Notes: generated from the sequence alone by a model not told the origin. A stretch of DNA of 64,000 nt from Tunturiibacter gelidiferens (GCF_013410115.1 NZ_JACCCV010000001.1:1116001-1180000), one strand, 5' to 3'; shown: positions 18,508 through 27,801, counted from the first letter of the stretch. Numbers and translations are program-made.

Positions 18508-19629
18508 TCACGCCCGCTCAGCCTCCAGCAGCCGCCTCTTCCGCTCAACGCCCCATCGATATCCAGTGATCGCCCCACCCTTACCCACCACACGATGGCA
18601 AGGCACCGCAATCGCAATCGGATTCGCCCCACAGGCCCCCGCTACCGCACGCGAAGCCGAAGGCGCGCCCAACTGCAACGCCACCTCCGAGTAACTCCTC
18701 GTCTCCCCCCGCGGAATAGCCTGCAGCGCCTTCCACACACGCTGTTGAAACGCCGTAGCCCTCACATCCAGTGGAAACGTAGCTGCCAGCGGATGCTCCC
18801 CAAGCTGACTCGACACAAACGCCACCGCATCCGCCAGCCACCCCGTGTTCCCCTTAGCCACCACCAGCTGCGCCTTCGAGAACTGCTCCCGCAGCCCAGC
18901 AATCAACTCCTTATCATCCTTCCCAAACGCAATCGAGCAGATCCCCACATCCGTCGTCGCCACCAGCATCCGCCCCAACCGACTAGCCGCCGTACAGTAC
19001 CGAATCAACAACCCAGCCCCACCCTCCCGCATCACCCGCGGAGTCATCCCCAGCGTCGCCTTACTCTTCTCATACAACCTGCTGCTCGACCCAAACCCCG
19101 CGTCGTAGATCGCATCCGTAATCGGAGCCTTCACCTTCTTGGGTTCCCTCACCCTGCTCTTGAACCGTTCCAGCCGAGCCTCCTTCGCATACTGCCCCGG
19201 ACTCACCCCCAGCACGCGCTTGAACCCACGCAGAATCGTCAGTCGCCCCACACCCGTAGCCTTCGCCACATCGGCCAGTCTCGTCCTCTCCTCCGCATGA
19301 TCCTTCAAATACTCCGTCACCGCCGCAATCGCACCCGCCTGCGGATCAGCCTTCGCCTCGGCACTCTCCGGCTCACACCGCTTGCAAGCCCGGTATCCCG
19401 CAGCCTCAGCCAGCGCCGGGGTAGGGAAGAACGTCACATTCTTCCGCGAAGGCCGACGGCTCGCACAGCTAGGCTTGCAATACACCTTCGTGGACTTCAC
19501 GGCGTACACAAACTGCCCATCCGCGCTCGCATCCCGCCCCAGCACCTGCTGCCACTGCTTCCCGGGAAAGTAACTCGGAACCACCACATCGCTCTTCGCT
19601 GCACTCGTCATCGTCATTGTCTCTGTCAT
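18508..19629 (-). CDS. ada: Ada: methylphosphotriester-sensing activator and O6-alkylguanine methyltransferase
   Basis: A 373-residue three-part DNA-repair regulator. N-terminal Ada Zn domain with the methyl-accepting cysteines (KVYCKPSCASRRPSR and CKRCEPE); a central AraC-type HTH (RLADVAKATGVGRLTILRGF, AIYDAGFGSSSRLYEKS); and a C-terminal methyltransferase domain with VRATAFQQRVWKAL, IPRGETRSYSEVA, RAVAGACGANPIAIAVPCHR (acceptor Cys in PCHRV) and GYRWGVERKRRLLEAE. Full length, all three cysteine sites kept. Start at MTETMTM; no AlkB or AlkA gene is adjacent. Confidence 0.96.
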   Translation of the reverse strand: MTETMTMTSAAKSDVVVPSYFPGKQWQQVLGRDASADGQFVYAVKSTKVYCKPSCASRRPSRKNVTFFPTPALAEAAGYRACKRCEPESAEAKADPQAGAIAAVTEYLKDHAEERTRLADVAKATGVGRLTILRGFKRVLGVSPGQYAKEARLERFKSRVREPKKVKAPITDAIYDAGFGSSSRLYEKSKATLGMTPRVMREGGAGLLIRYCTAASRLGRMLVATTDVGICSIAFGKDDKELIAGLREQFSKAQLVVAKGNTGWLADAVAFVSSQLGEHPLAATFPLDVRATAFQQRVWKALQAIPRGETRSYSEVALQLGAPSASRAVAGACGANPIAIAVPCHRVVGKGGAITGYRWGVERKRRLLEAERA

Positions 19630-19716
19630 TCCAGTATCCTCCCACCCACCGAAGATCCGCACACTCCGTTTCGTGTCTTCAAAGTAGTGAAACCTCTACG
19701 GCGTAAACTACGGTCG

Positions 19717-20241
19717 ATGAAACTGCGAACCTCTCTCCGTCTCTCCGTCTCCGCGACTGTCATCTTTGCGGCCTTCTCCTCCGCTCAAAGCCCCACCGAT
19801 CTGTCAATCACCGTCCCGCCGCCCCCGCAACGCCCCATCCTCACCGTCGCCGGCAAAGGGGTACAGGTCTACGCCTGCCAGCAAACCGACACCGGCCCCC
19901 AATGGATCTTCAAGGCTCCCGAGGCCACCCTCACTGACGAATCCGGCCTCACCGTCGGCACCCACAGCGCAGGTCCCATCTGGATCTCGAAAGATGGCAG
20001 CTCGACAAAGGGCGAGCTCCTGCAAAAAAGCCCATCTCCCGAACCCGGAGCGATCCCCTGGCTTCTCCTCAAAGCCGCCAGCCCCACCGGTTCCGGCATC
20101 ATGACCCACGTAGAGTTCATCCGCCGCTCTGACACCCACGGCGGCATCGCTCCCACCACCGGGTGCGACGCCCAACACCTCACAGCCACCACCCGCGTAC
20201 CCTACACCGCCACCTACACCTTCTACTCCGCCAAACCCTGA
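19717..20241 (+). CDS. DUF3455 exported protein
   Basis: A 174-residue protein with a signal peptide (cut after FAAFSSAQ). The core matches the DUF3455 pattern as I know it: VAGKGVQVYACQ, PQWIFKAPEATLTDESG, GTHSAGPIWISKDGS, PGAIPWLLLKAA and the conserved end GCDAQHLTATTRVPYTATYTFY. Family function unknown, many copies in soil bacteria and fungi. Its last 19 bases overlap the 3' end of the convergent next gene. Confidence 0.88.
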   Translation: MKLRTSLRLSVSATVIFAAFSSAQSPTDLSITVPPPPQRPILTVAGKGVQVYACQQTDTGPQWIFKAPEATLTDESGLTVGTHSAGPIWISKDGSSTKGELLQKSPSPEPGAIPWLLLKAASPTGSGIMTHVEFIRRSDTHGGIAPTTGCDAQHLTATTRVPYTATYTFYSAKP

Positions 20242-21152
20242 ACCGCTCCCGCCGAGCCGCGATTCGCCGACGTCACCAGAGGCTCCTGCGCTATCGCACC
20301 TGGCAGGCTTGGCACCGTCGTCCCATCCGCGAGCACCTCATAGCTGTCCACATAAAAGTTCGTCAAAATCGCATTCCCGAATGAAGTCGTAATCGCCACA
20401 TCCGCAGCATCCCGTCCCACAGCCATCAGCACTCGCCCCACCCTCGGTTCGTTATGCCGTGCGTCCATCGTCATCCAGCGCCCATCAAGAAACACCTCAT
20501 ACCACGCGCTAAAATCCCCCGCCCCGCTATAGGGCCAGCGAATATCCCCGAGATACCCCGTCACATACCGCGCCGGAATATTCTGGCACCGCGACAGCGT
20601 GATCGCCAGATGCTGATAATCCCGGCAAACTCCAATCCGCTCCGCATAAACATCCATCGCCGTCTTCGTCGGCCGTGCCGTCTTGTAGTTGAACATCACC
20701 TTCTCATGCACCCAGTCGCGTATCGCAGAAGCCTTCGTCCACCCCGGCGTCATCCAGCCAAAGAGATCCTGCGAGATCGGCCCAAACATGTCCACCTCGC
20801 AGTACCGGCTCGCCAGCAAAAACTGCAATACCTCAGACGGAAGATTCTCCACCGGAGCCTGCTGCGCATAGGCGTTGATCGGATCGGCCAACCCCTCCAT
20901 CTCCACAACGCTCGTCCCGCTCAAACGAATCGCACCCGCCGGCGTAACAAACCGCGTGCACCGATTCCCAAACACATCGTGGTACTCCGACAACGGAACA
21001 TCTGTCTTCGCGTCCTGGTCGATATGTTCGACCTTCAGTTCATTCCCCGCGCGCACCTGGGGCTCCAGCGACGGGTGCAGATGCAACATCGCCACCATTG
21101 GAGTAGGCATAGGAAGGTGAAATTCAATATCGTATTCAGACTTAACAAGCAT
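20223..21152 (-). CDS. Transglutaminase-like protein
   Basis: A 309-residue protein with an N-terminal beta domain and a transglutaminase/protease-like core: AERIGVCRDYQHLAITLSR carries the nucleophile Cys, and DGRWMTMDARHNEPRVGRV the Asp region. The usual catalytic His before Ala-Trp is replaced: the sequence reads DFSAWYEVF, with Ser (AGC codon) in that place. Some members of this subgroup may share that change, but it leaves activity uncertain. Usually found near circularly permuted ATP-grasp genes; none here. Convergent overlap with the DUF3455 gene. Confidence 0.85.
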   Translation of the reverse strand: MLVKSEYDIEFHLPMPTPMVAMLHLHPSLEPQVRAGNELKVEHIDQDAKTDVPLSEYHDVFGNRCTRFVTPAGAIRLSGTSVVEMEGLADPINAYAQQAPVENLPSEVLQFLLASRYCEVDMFGPISQDLFGWMTPGWTKASAIRDWVHEKVMFNYKTARPTKTAMDVYAERIGVCRDYQHLAITLSRCQNIPARYVTGYLGDIRWPYSGAGDFSAWYEVFLDGRWMTMDARHNEPRVGRVLMAVGRDAADVAITTSFGNAILTNFYVDSYEVLADGTTVPSLPGAIAQEPLVTSANRGSAGAVQGLAE

Positions 21153-21425
21153 CGAAAACCCTCATCTCTATTGGGGTTGGTATTGAATGTGATGCAATTA
21201 AGCGATAGCCAGCAGTCTACTGCATCTCCCCCTGAACCCCACCACCAAAAAGAAAGAAGCAAGTTCACCAGTTCGAGTCGATCCCGCGGCGTGACCTCAC
21301 ACAAAAGGGCAACGCGACGGTGCGTACATCGCGCCGCGCAGAAAATTTGACTCGGCGACAGGTTGAGGCTCTTTCGGTAAAATGGCGCATCTCGTAAGAT
21401 CCGTTTACTTCCGGAGGCCCTGCAA

Positions 21426-23078
21426 ATGCAAAGCCCTCTGCCAAATCGCTATACCCGCGCTCTCCTTGCGATCTCCCTGGGGTTTTGCACGCTCCAGGTC
21501 TGCACGGCTCAGGCAACAGCGCAGGGGTTCGGCACTACGGATCGCCTCACCGCCAAACTGGTCAAGCAAACGCCTCCTGACTTCCCTCTCTTCGAGAAGC
21601 GCGTGGCGTTCAATATCAGCGGAGTCGGTTACCCCGAACTGGCAACCAGCCTCTCCACCAGGGTTGCGGCCACTCTTGCCTCGCGCGGAATCTCTGTCGT
21701 CAACGCTTCTGACATAGCCACCCGAATCGATCTCTCTCTTTCCAATTACCGGAACTCAAGAGCACAGGCCGCACCGCCCGAGCAGCCCAAAGCGACCTCG
21801 GAACCCCAATCGGCTGCCGACAACAACTGGAATGGCTTCCTGACAGTGACATGTGTCCTGCGCGAGCCTGGAGCCACGCAGGACAGCAAAAAAACCTTCA
21901 ACGTCGAGGCGTCCCTTGACTCCGGGCGCGCGACCCTTCAAAGTCCAGACGCCGAGCTGCTAAACGCCAGGCTGGTCGACAACTTCATCAGCCTCTTCAC
22001 GCAAGAGTTCTTCGGCGGCAAGCAGGAGATCGAGGTGCCTCTTCCCGTAGGATCGCTTCGCGAAGCCAGCCTGCTCGGCCAACAAGGACGGTGGTTCGAT
22101 ATGTTCACCATGCTGACCCACAAAGGCCCTCTCCCAAACCAACTGGATGAGTCCTACAGGCTCTATTCCTTGGGAGTCACTTATGAGGCAGTCGCCAACC
22201 TCGAGCCTTACTCCTCCACCGCAACCGGACAACTCTTCTCTAACGCTTACATGGCGTACTCTCAGGCTTATCTCAAAAACCCTAAACAACCGGTTTTCGT
22301 TCAAGCGGGGAGTCGGGTCCTCGCAGCGGATGGCGCCGTAGCCGCTCGTTCGGGCACTCTCTCCATCCTGCAGTCGATGCAGCGCACCGTCGAACAGCAA
22401 AACAGGTACTCCGCGTCGGCTAACCAGAGCATGCGGGACGAATTCCAAAAAAATATGGAAGCGCCGTCACGGCCCCTCTCGCCCTCTTTCCCTTGGCCGC
22501 CTCCACCCAGCACCAGTATGCAGGTTCTTCCCGAAGACCTCTTCAAGCAGCAGCCTCCCCTGCATTCGATCGACGATGCCAATCACCTTCTCCTCTCTGC
22601 GCTGGAATCCAAAGGCTACGTCGAGCACAGCTACTACTCCGTCCCCGGTGGATTCGCCCTTGTCACACGAATCGAGCAGATCGACTCCACCGGCGCGCCC
22701 TTGCCGCCTCCGGATCGTTGGGCTCTGGGCAAGGTACAGCTGCGCCAACCTTCTCTCCAGGAATGGGCGAAGGCTCTCTTCAACGCTCGCCCTGGCTTCT
22801 ACCGGGTCATCGTCTTCGTCATCTCGAACAAACCTTTCAGTCAGAGCGGCGCAATGCCGGACCAGACCCAGGCGCGGCAATGGATTACAGAGGGGTCAAA
22901 CGTACTCGACAGCTCAGTCGCCTCCACACCCATCGCTCCCGGCTACAACTGCACGGCTCTCATCTATGAGTTCAGGCGAGACCTCGACCACGGCACGCTC
23001 TTTGTCGAGGACAGTGCGCCGGACGCTCGGACGCAGCTCAAAAACGCAGGTATCTGGTCAGCTCTCTCGCTCCGCTGA
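21426..23078 (+). CDS. Large exported protein of unknown function
   Basis: A 550-residue protein with a signal peptide (hydrophobic residues 11-28, cut near CTAQA) and a good ribosome site (GGAGG 9 bases upstream). No family recognised. The N-terminal third (FPLFEKRVAFNISGVGYPEL...TRVAATLASRG) resembles proteins that build a secondary CsgG/TolB-like lipoprotein fold (tentative). The middle is Tyr/Gln-rich and helical, perhaps TPR-like, and the last third (DANHLLLSALESKGYVEHSY, FYRVIVFVISNKPFS, ALIYEFRR) looks like a globular alpha/beta domain often described near caspase-like modules. Convergent with the following membrane protein. Confidence 0.85.
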   Translation: MQSPLPNRYTRALLAISLGFCTLQVCTAQATAQGFGTTDRLTAKLVKQTPPDFPLFEKRVAFNISGVGYPELATSLSTRVAATLASRGISVVNASDIATRIDLSLSNYRNSRAQAAPPEQPKATSEPQSAADNNWNGFLTVTCVLREPGATQDSKKTFNVEASLDSGRATLQSPDAELLNARLVDNFISLFTQEFFGGKQEIEVPLPVGSLREASLLGQQGRWFDMFTMLTHKGPLPNQLDESYRLYSLGVTYEAVANLEPYSSTATGQLFSNAYMAYSQAYLKNPKQPVFVQAGSRVLAADGAVAARSGTLSILQSMQRTVEQQNRYSASANQSMRDEFQKNMEAPSRPLSPSFPWPPPPSTSMQVLPEDLFKQQPPLHSIDDANHLLLSALESKGYVEHSYYSVPGGFALVTRIEQIDSTGAPLPPPDRWALGKVQLRQPSLQEWAKALFNARPGFYRVIVFVISNKPFSQSGAMPDQTQARQWITEGSNVLDSSVASTPIAPGYNCTALIYEFRRDLDHGTLFVEDSAPDARTQLKNAGIWSALSLR

Positions 23079-23086
23079 GACACGCA

Positions 23087-23566
23087 TTACGTCAGCGAGC
23101 TTTCCGGTGGTGCCGCCTTAAAGAACAGCACCCCAATCACTGAAGCCACCAGAGTCTGAACAGGAGCCAGCCAGTATTTGGAGATTCGCATCAGCTCAAA
23201 AGAGTCCGCCGCGACGAAAGGTTCTATCGCGATGGTCAGTACGACCAGCAGCAGGTAGACAATCGAGAGCGCATAACACAGCCTCAAAAAAGATCGTCTC
23301 ACCACATACTTCAGCCGTCGCGCGTCGAGCGCCGTGTAGCAGAGCGCACCGACGATAACGCCCACCGTCGGCATGACCGACCCCAGAAACCACTTCCACG
23401 CTGGCTCAGGATCTTCCCCGTAATGGCCCGACAAGGACTGGGCAATCAGTACCAGGCCAATCACTAATGCGGAGATCAGCCAGAGTTTTGAGAGAGACGA
23501 CCTCACCTGCTCCAAAGAGGCGAGCTCGCTATCGGCTAACTCCTGCATGTTCTTTGCTGGCGCCAT
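23087..23566 (-). CDS. Four-TM membrane protein
   Basis: A 159-residue protein: a short soluble helix (QELADSELASLEQVRSSLSK), then four hydrophobic segments (LWLISALVIGLVLIA, WFLGSVMPTVGVIVGALCY, YALSIVYLLLVVLTIAI, LAPVQTLVASVIGVLFF) with an RRLKYVVRRSF cytosolic loop between TM2 and TM3. No family recognised. It ends 8 bases from the end of the convergent 550-residue exported protein. Confidence 0.8.
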   Translation of the reverse strand: MAPAKNMQELADSELASLEQVRSSLSKLWLISALVIGLVLIAQSLSGHYGEDPEPAWKWFLGSVMPTVGVIVGALCYTALDARRLKYVVRRSFLRLCYALSIVYLLLVVLTIAIEPFVAADSFELMRISKYWLAPVQTLVASVIGVLFFKAAPPESSLT

Positions 23567-23710
23567 AGGTTGATCGATGCGAATGCTTCAAGGGAAGTGT
23601 CAAGCCCGACCAGAGTACCCCATCTCCGGCCAATACGACACCCGTCCCTTCGGCTTGCGTCTCAACCTTCGCAAAAACGGTCCTCGGCAAGTCGACATTT
23701 CCCCCCAAAA

Positions 23711-23738
23711 AAAGAGCAGGCCCGAAGGCCCGCCCTTT
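23711..23738 (-). terminator. Terminator of metK
   Basis: Minus-strand 12-bp stem AAAGGGCGGGCC / GGCCTGCTCTTT (two G-T pairs) closed by a TTCG tetraloop and followed by a run of T. It starts about 20 bases after the metK stop. Confidence 0.9.
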
Positions 23739-23758
23739 CTCAGCGAATTCAACACAGC

Positions 23759-24931
23759 TTACTTCGCAGTAGCCTGCTTCACCCCAGCCTGCTCCGCCAG
23801 CGCAGCAGCCTTGTCGGTCTTCTCCCACGTAAAGCCCTCGCCCTTGCGGCCAAAGTGACCATACGCTGCCGTCGCCTTGAAGATCGGCTTACGCAGATCG
23901 AGCCCTTCGATGATGCCCTTCGGCGTCAGCGAGAAGTTCTTCCGAACCAGGTCCTCAAGCTTCGACTCATCGACCTTGCCCGTGCCAAACGTATCCACCA
24001 GCACGCTCACCGGCTCTGCCACGCCAATCGCGTAGGCCAACTGCACCTCGCAACGATCCGCCAGCCCAGCCGCGACGATGTTCTTCGCCACGTACCGCGC
24101 CATGTACGCCGCCGAACGATCCACCTTCGTCGCATCCTTACCGCTGAAAGCTCCGCCGCCGTGCCGTCCCATGCCGCCATACGTGTCGACGATGATCTTC
24201 CGACCCGTCAAACCCGTGTCGCCCATCGGTCCGCCGACCACAAACCGGCCCGTCGGATTGATGTGGTACTTCGTATCCTGGTCCAGCAACGCCGCAGGAA
24301 TCACAGCCTGAATCACGTGCTTCAAAATATCCGCGCGCAGCTCTTCATTGCCAACGTTCTCCGCATGCTGGGTCGAGATCACCACCGCATCCACCCGCTT
24401 CGGCTTGTTATCCGAGTCATACTCCACCGTCACCTGGCTCTTGCCATCCGGCCGCAGGTACGACATCAGCCCCGACTTGCGAACCTCGCTCAGCTTTTGC
24501 GCCAGCTTATGCGCCAGCGAGATCGGCGTCGGCATCAGCTCCGGGGTCTCGTTCGTCGCATACCCGAACATCATTCCCTGATCGCCCGCGCCGCCTGTAT
24601 CCACACCCATGGCGATATCGCCTGACTGCTTGTTGATCGTCGAGATCACCGCGCAGGTGTTCGAATCAAACCCATAGAGCGCGTTGTCATACCCAATCGC
24701 GGCAACAGTCCCCCGCACCAGGCTTTGGAAATCGACATAAGCCTGCGTCGTGATCTCCCCGGCGATAACCACCAGACCCGTGCAGGTCAGCGTCTCGCAC
24801 GCCACGCGGCTATAGGGATCCTGCGCCAGGCAGGCGTCCAGAATCGCATCGGAGATCTGATCAGCGATCTTATCCGGATGCCCCTCAGTGACAGACTCAC
24901 TCGTAAACAAAAAACGGTCGCGTTTAGCCAA
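23759..24931 (-). CDS. metK: S-adenosylmethionine synthetase MetK
   Basis: A 390-residue enzyme making SAM from methionine and ATP. It starts [20 protein letters not shown] and shows the P-loop-like [31 protein letters not shown] and the [11 protein letters not shown] end region. The start is taken as TTG because it gives the canonical N-terminus and has GGAGGA 3 bases upstream; a GTG ten codons earlier is in frame but lacks such a site. Strong promoter upstream and terminator downstream make it monocistronic. Confidence 0.97.
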   Translation of the reverse strand: MAKRDRFLFTSESVTEGHPDKIADQISDAILDACLAQDPYSRVACETLTCTGLVVIAGEITTQAYVDFQSLVRGTVAAIGYDNALYGFDSNTCAVISTINKQSGDIAMGVDTGGAGDQGMMFGYATNETPELMPTPISLAHKLAQKLSEVRKSGLMSYLRPDGKSQVTVEYDSDNKPKRVDAVVISTQHAENVGNEELRADILKHVIQAVIPAALLDQDTKYHINPTGRFVVGGPMGDTGLTGRKIIVDTYGGMGRHGGGAFSGKDATKVDRSAAYMARYVAKNIVAAGLADRCEVQLAYAIGVAEPVSVLVDTFGTGKVDESKLEDLVRKNFSLTPKGIIEGLDLRKPIFKATAAYGHFGRKGEGFTWEKTDKAAALAEQAGVKQATAK

Positions 24932-24989
24932 AACTCCTCCAAAGAGTACCTGCCCGGACACTTAGCCCGTAACAGCGTGCGTTCTGTCT

Positions 24990-25018
24990 ATTCTACCCAC
25001 GCTCGCCCAACCGGGCAA
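24990..25018 (-). promoter_or_regulatory. Probable metK promoter
   Basis: Minus-strand TTGCCC (25013-25018), 17-base spacer, TAGAAT (24990-24995). The start codon is about 55 bases further; the leader is too short for a known SAM riboswitch. Confidence 0.65.
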
Positions 25019-25044
25019 AAGGACGCATCCGTCGGCGAAGATGA

Positions 25045-25194
25045 TCATTCAACGGCGATATCCTGCATCAACCGGCAAAACTCTCTGGTTCGTGATACGC
25101 AAAATCGCCGCTTCAACCTAAGCCACTGCTTTTCGTACACCTCGTAGCTGGCCACCGCAACCAGCATTGTCCCCGCAAACATCATCAACACAAA
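25045..25194 (-). pseudogene. C-terminal remnant of an acyltransferase-3 family protein
   Basis: A 49-codon open stretch bounded upstream by an in-frame TGA, reading FAGTMLVAVASYEVYEKQW then LRLKRRF. This is the pattern of the last TM helix and cytosolic end of OafA/YrhL-type acyltransferases (A-x-x-S-Y-x-x-Y-E-x-x-W-L-R-L-K). The two intact acyltransferases in this window end in a similar way (FYRLIERPTMQLGRR, FHFVETPARKAIL). Upstream, another frame reads VGYMLTALFLACAKDW before a stop, possibly the preceding helix. A decayed gene; no start can be found. Confidence 0.5.
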
Positions 25195-25424
25195 TCACAG
25201 CCCACCCAGCATCACGGACCTAAACGCGCCTGAAACCAAGGCTGAATCCAATCCTTTGCGCAAGCTAAAAACAACGCGGTAAGCATGTATCCCACAGACA
25301 CATCGGCCGATAAACCGTAGTGCGGATCGCCCACCCGGTCTCAACGAAATGGTAAATGAAGGAGCAGACAGCCGCGCTTGGCCGGCGAAATGTCACTGCA
25401 CTCAGGCAAGAGAAAAGAGTTCCG
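25195..25424. other. Non-coding stretch beside the acyltransferase remnant
   Basis: No convincing gene. Minus-strand frame between about 25205 and 25310 is open and hydrophobic (SVGYMLTALFLACAK), possibly more of the decayed acyltransferase in another frame. Confidence 0.4.
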
Positions 25425-25841
25425 TCAGGGGATCAACCGCCCATGCAACGCAAACTTCCACACCGCCCAGCCCAGAACCCCCAGCATCGTCACCATGGTT
25501 CCGACGCCCATCCATCGAATGTTCGTCTTCGATTCGACACCACTTCTGTTCCTTCGCACATTCTCCGCGAACTCAGTCCAATCGGTATCTTCGCTGCCCG
25601 CGCCACTCTCCCTCAGGGTCGCCTCGAACCGTTCGATCCACGGAGCCTCTTCCAACCCCACCGCTGCTAAATAGCTGCGAAGAATACCTTTTCGGAACAC
25701 CCCGCCCGGCAAAGCGTCGTACTCTCCGGCCTCAAGCGCCTCCAGGTGACGCAGCGACACCTTCGTCTCGTCGGAGATCCTCTCCATCGAGACCTTGCGC
25801 CTCTCCCGCTCCCGCCGTAGCTCGTCGCCGAATCGTTCCAT
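25425..25841 (-). CDS. RodZ-like HTH membrane protein
   Basis: A 138-residue protein with an N-terminal HTH_25 domain (FGDELRRERERRKVSMERIS, then VSLRHLEALEAGEYDALPGG and KGILRSYLAAVGLE) and one TM helix near the C-terminus (WMGVGTMVTMLGVLGWAVW). That is the layout of RodZ, the MreB-binding cell-shape protein, but the periplasmic DUF4115 domain is missing, as only a short tail follows the helix. Probably a truncated RodZ-type cytoskeletal or regulatory protein. Confidence 0.85.
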   Translation of the reverse strand: MERFGDELRRERERRKVSMERISDETKVSLRHLEALEAGEYDALPGGVFRKGILRSYLAAVGLEEAPWIERFEATLRESGAGSEDTDWTEFAENVRRNRSGVESKTNIRWMGVGTMVTMLGVLGWAVWKFALHGRLIP

Positions 25842-26187
25842 TCGCTCCGTCTAACCCTTATCGGCGCAGGCCTCATTCCTGCGCGGCACACGCTAATTCA
25901 TCGAAGAATAGACCGGGTCATTTGTCAAAGTCAAAGCTACTTTTGGGTTACGCGTGCCCGCTTACCATATTGGAACCAGAGTAGTTAGGCATGTTTACTT
26001 CGAAGTCGTCACTATCCACTCCCACTTAAGAGGGATTCCTTTGACGATCCATTGCCCAATCGCTATCATCGCAGTTGAAGCGTCGATCGAAAATCCTCCA
26101 GCTTTTGACGGTCCAAACGTAGAGTTCCCTACCTGCGATCGCAGACCTTCTCGAAGCCGTCCCAGTCCTGGTTGAGAAAGAGAACGA
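25842..26187. other. Intergenic region, nothing recognised
   Basis: 346 bases between divergent genes. A 73-codon plus-strand frame (25954-26175) is open but lacks a ribosome site and a recognisable product; I do not call it. It should hold the two divergent promoters. Confidence 0.4.
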
Positions 26188-27708
26188 GTGCGCGTCCCCT
26201 TTCCCGAAAGCATTCCGATCGTCCCCGTATTCTTCTTTGCGGCGACCCTCCTGGTCATCCAGCTCTCTCAAGGCACCAGCCCTACCTTCGCTCTCGGCTG
26301 CTTCTTCTATATTCTGGTCGCCACGCACGCCTTCAACGTCGCCGGAGGGTTCACTCGAACCTCCGGCGCCTTCATCTTCTTCAACTCCGTACTCGGCGTC
26401 ATCGTTGGTCTCTGCGTAAAGGCTTATCTCGACGAGCCGGCAGACTCCAACCTCTTCGCTCCCGACCTCACTATCAGAGTCCTGCTCGCCGGAATGTGCA
26501 TGATGCTGGTGGCCGTCTACCTCACTAAGAGATTCGCGCCCCGGCGCGCGCTCCTGGGAAAAATGGTCACTGACGCCAAGATGCAGACAGCTACCGTCGG
26601 CAGTCTCATCGCGGGCCTTGTCCTCAATATCGCTTTTAGCCTGATCCCCTCCGGCAGCGGGTCGGTCCTCAGCGCTCTCAGTCAGCTCAATCGCTTCTTC
26701 CCCATGGCGATCGTACTTGGTGTCATCAACACGATTCGCCGCAGCGGCGGCAGACGCAGCGTCAACCTGCCCGTCCTGCTCGCCGGCGCCATCATGTTCA
26801 TTATTGGCGTCTTTGGTTTCTCGAAAGAAGGAATGTTCGCTCCCTTCGCCTGCTGGGTGCTTGCTATAGCCTCCCAGCGATACAAACTCAATCGCGCTCA
26901 GGTCGCCGGCGCAATCCTCGTGACCATCTTCGTCTTTCGATACCTCGTCCCCTACGCCCAATACGGAAGAAACTTTCGCGAGGAGAACGGGGGCGCCAGC
27001 GTTTCAACTGCGATCTCGCTCCTCTCAAACCTGGGCTACGTCCGCCAGCAGTTCTTAGAAACCTCCGCCGAGTCCTATGACAACCGCGTTCTCGGCTACT
27101 TCAACAACCCCCAGGGACTCTTCGATCGCCTGCAAATGATCTCGGTCGATGACGCTCTCATCAACCGAACCGCGGAGTTTGGAACCTTCGGCCTCTACCC
27201 CATCTTCGAGGCCTTTGAGAATCTGGTCCCTCACTTTATCTGGCCGAATAAACCCATCCTGCTCAGCGGAAACATCTACGCGCATGAAGTCGGGCTCCTC
27301 GGAGAACAGGATGAGAGCACCGGCGTCTCGTTTTCTTCTACCTCCACCGCGTTCCATCTCGCAGGATGGAAGGGGGTCTTTCTCCTTGCCCCTGCCATCT
27401 GGTTCCTTCTCTTCTTTGTCTTCGAATCACTCTGCGGAGACACCCGGCAATCCCCCTGGGGGCTCCTCGTCCTGGTCCTCTATAGCCACACCGCCCCGGA
27501 GGGCGACATCGGCAACATGGTATACACAGCCACTTACGCCGCGTTCGGTATCGTCTTTGCCGCAGTCGTCGGCGCCTATGTTGCACCCCTGATCGGAACC
27601 CTCTTTATCGGCCCCGAAGGCATCGAACTCCGTCGGGGAGGATCTGTCCGAAGCATCGCCGGACGGCTTCTCCTCCCCCCTCCCGCAGAGCCGGATCAGG
27701 CACGATAA
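26188..27708 (+). CDS. O-antigen ligase/polymerase-like membrane protein
   Basis: A 506-residue protein with about 10-12 TM helices and one large extracytoplasmic loop (about residues 255-365: YGRNFREENGGASVSTAIS, RVLGYFNNPQGLFDRLQMIS, FENLVPHFIWPNKP). This architecture, many helices with a long periplasmic loop late in the chain, is that of Wzy/oligosaccharide repeat polymerases. GTG start, AGAAAGAG upstream. No sugar-nucleotide gene is adjacent, so the glycan is unknown. A 26-bp inverted repeat follows within 30 bases. Confidence 0.7.
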   Translation: MRVPFPESIPIVPVFFFAATLLVIQLSQGTSPTFALGCFFYILVATHAFNVAGGFTRTSGAFIFFNSVLGVIVGLCVKAYLDEPADSNLFAPDLTIRVLLAGMCMMLVAVYLTKRFAPRRALLGKMVTDAKMQTATVGSLIAGLVLNIAFSLIPSGSGSVLSALSQLNRFFPMAIVLGVINTIRRSGGRRSVNLPVLLAGAIMFIIGVFGFSKEGMFAPFACWVLAIASQRYKLNRAQVAGAILVTIFVFRYLVPYAQYGRNFREENGGASVSTAISLLSNLGYVRQQFLETSAESYDNRVLGYFNNPQGLFDRLQMISVDDALINRTAEFGTFGLYPIFEAFENLVPHFIWPNKPILLSGNIYAHEVGLLGEQDESTGVSFSSTSTAFHLAGWKGVFLLAPAIWFLLFFVFESLCGDTRQSPWGLLVLVLYSHTAPEGDIGNMVYTATYAAFGIVFAAVVGAYVAPLIGTLFIGPEGIELRRGGSVRSIAGRLLLPPPAEPDQAR

Positions 27709-27733
27709 GCGGGCGTTCGCACGCCTTTTTAAA

Positions 27734-27801
27734 GCTTCGCCTGGTCCTCCCGTTGGTCGGAATCAACTTCCTTCGCGACCAACGGGAGGACCAGGCGAAG
27801 C
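27734..27801. repeat. Perfect 26-bp inverted repeat
   Basis: Arms 27734-27759 and 27776-27801 are exact reverse complements (arm core CGCCTGGTCCTCCCGTTGG), 16-base loop. No T tract follows on the plus strand. The right arm continues directly into repeat copy B. It may act as a terminator or mRNA-stabilising hairpin, or mark an old insertion. Confidence 0.9.

Noticed and set aside
24932-25020. SAM riboswitch before metK
   Set aside because: The leader between promoter and start codon is only about 50 bases and shows none of the known SAM-aptamer motifs.
25954-26175. 73-codon plus-strand open frame
   Set aside because: No ribosome site, mixed composition and no recognisable product.
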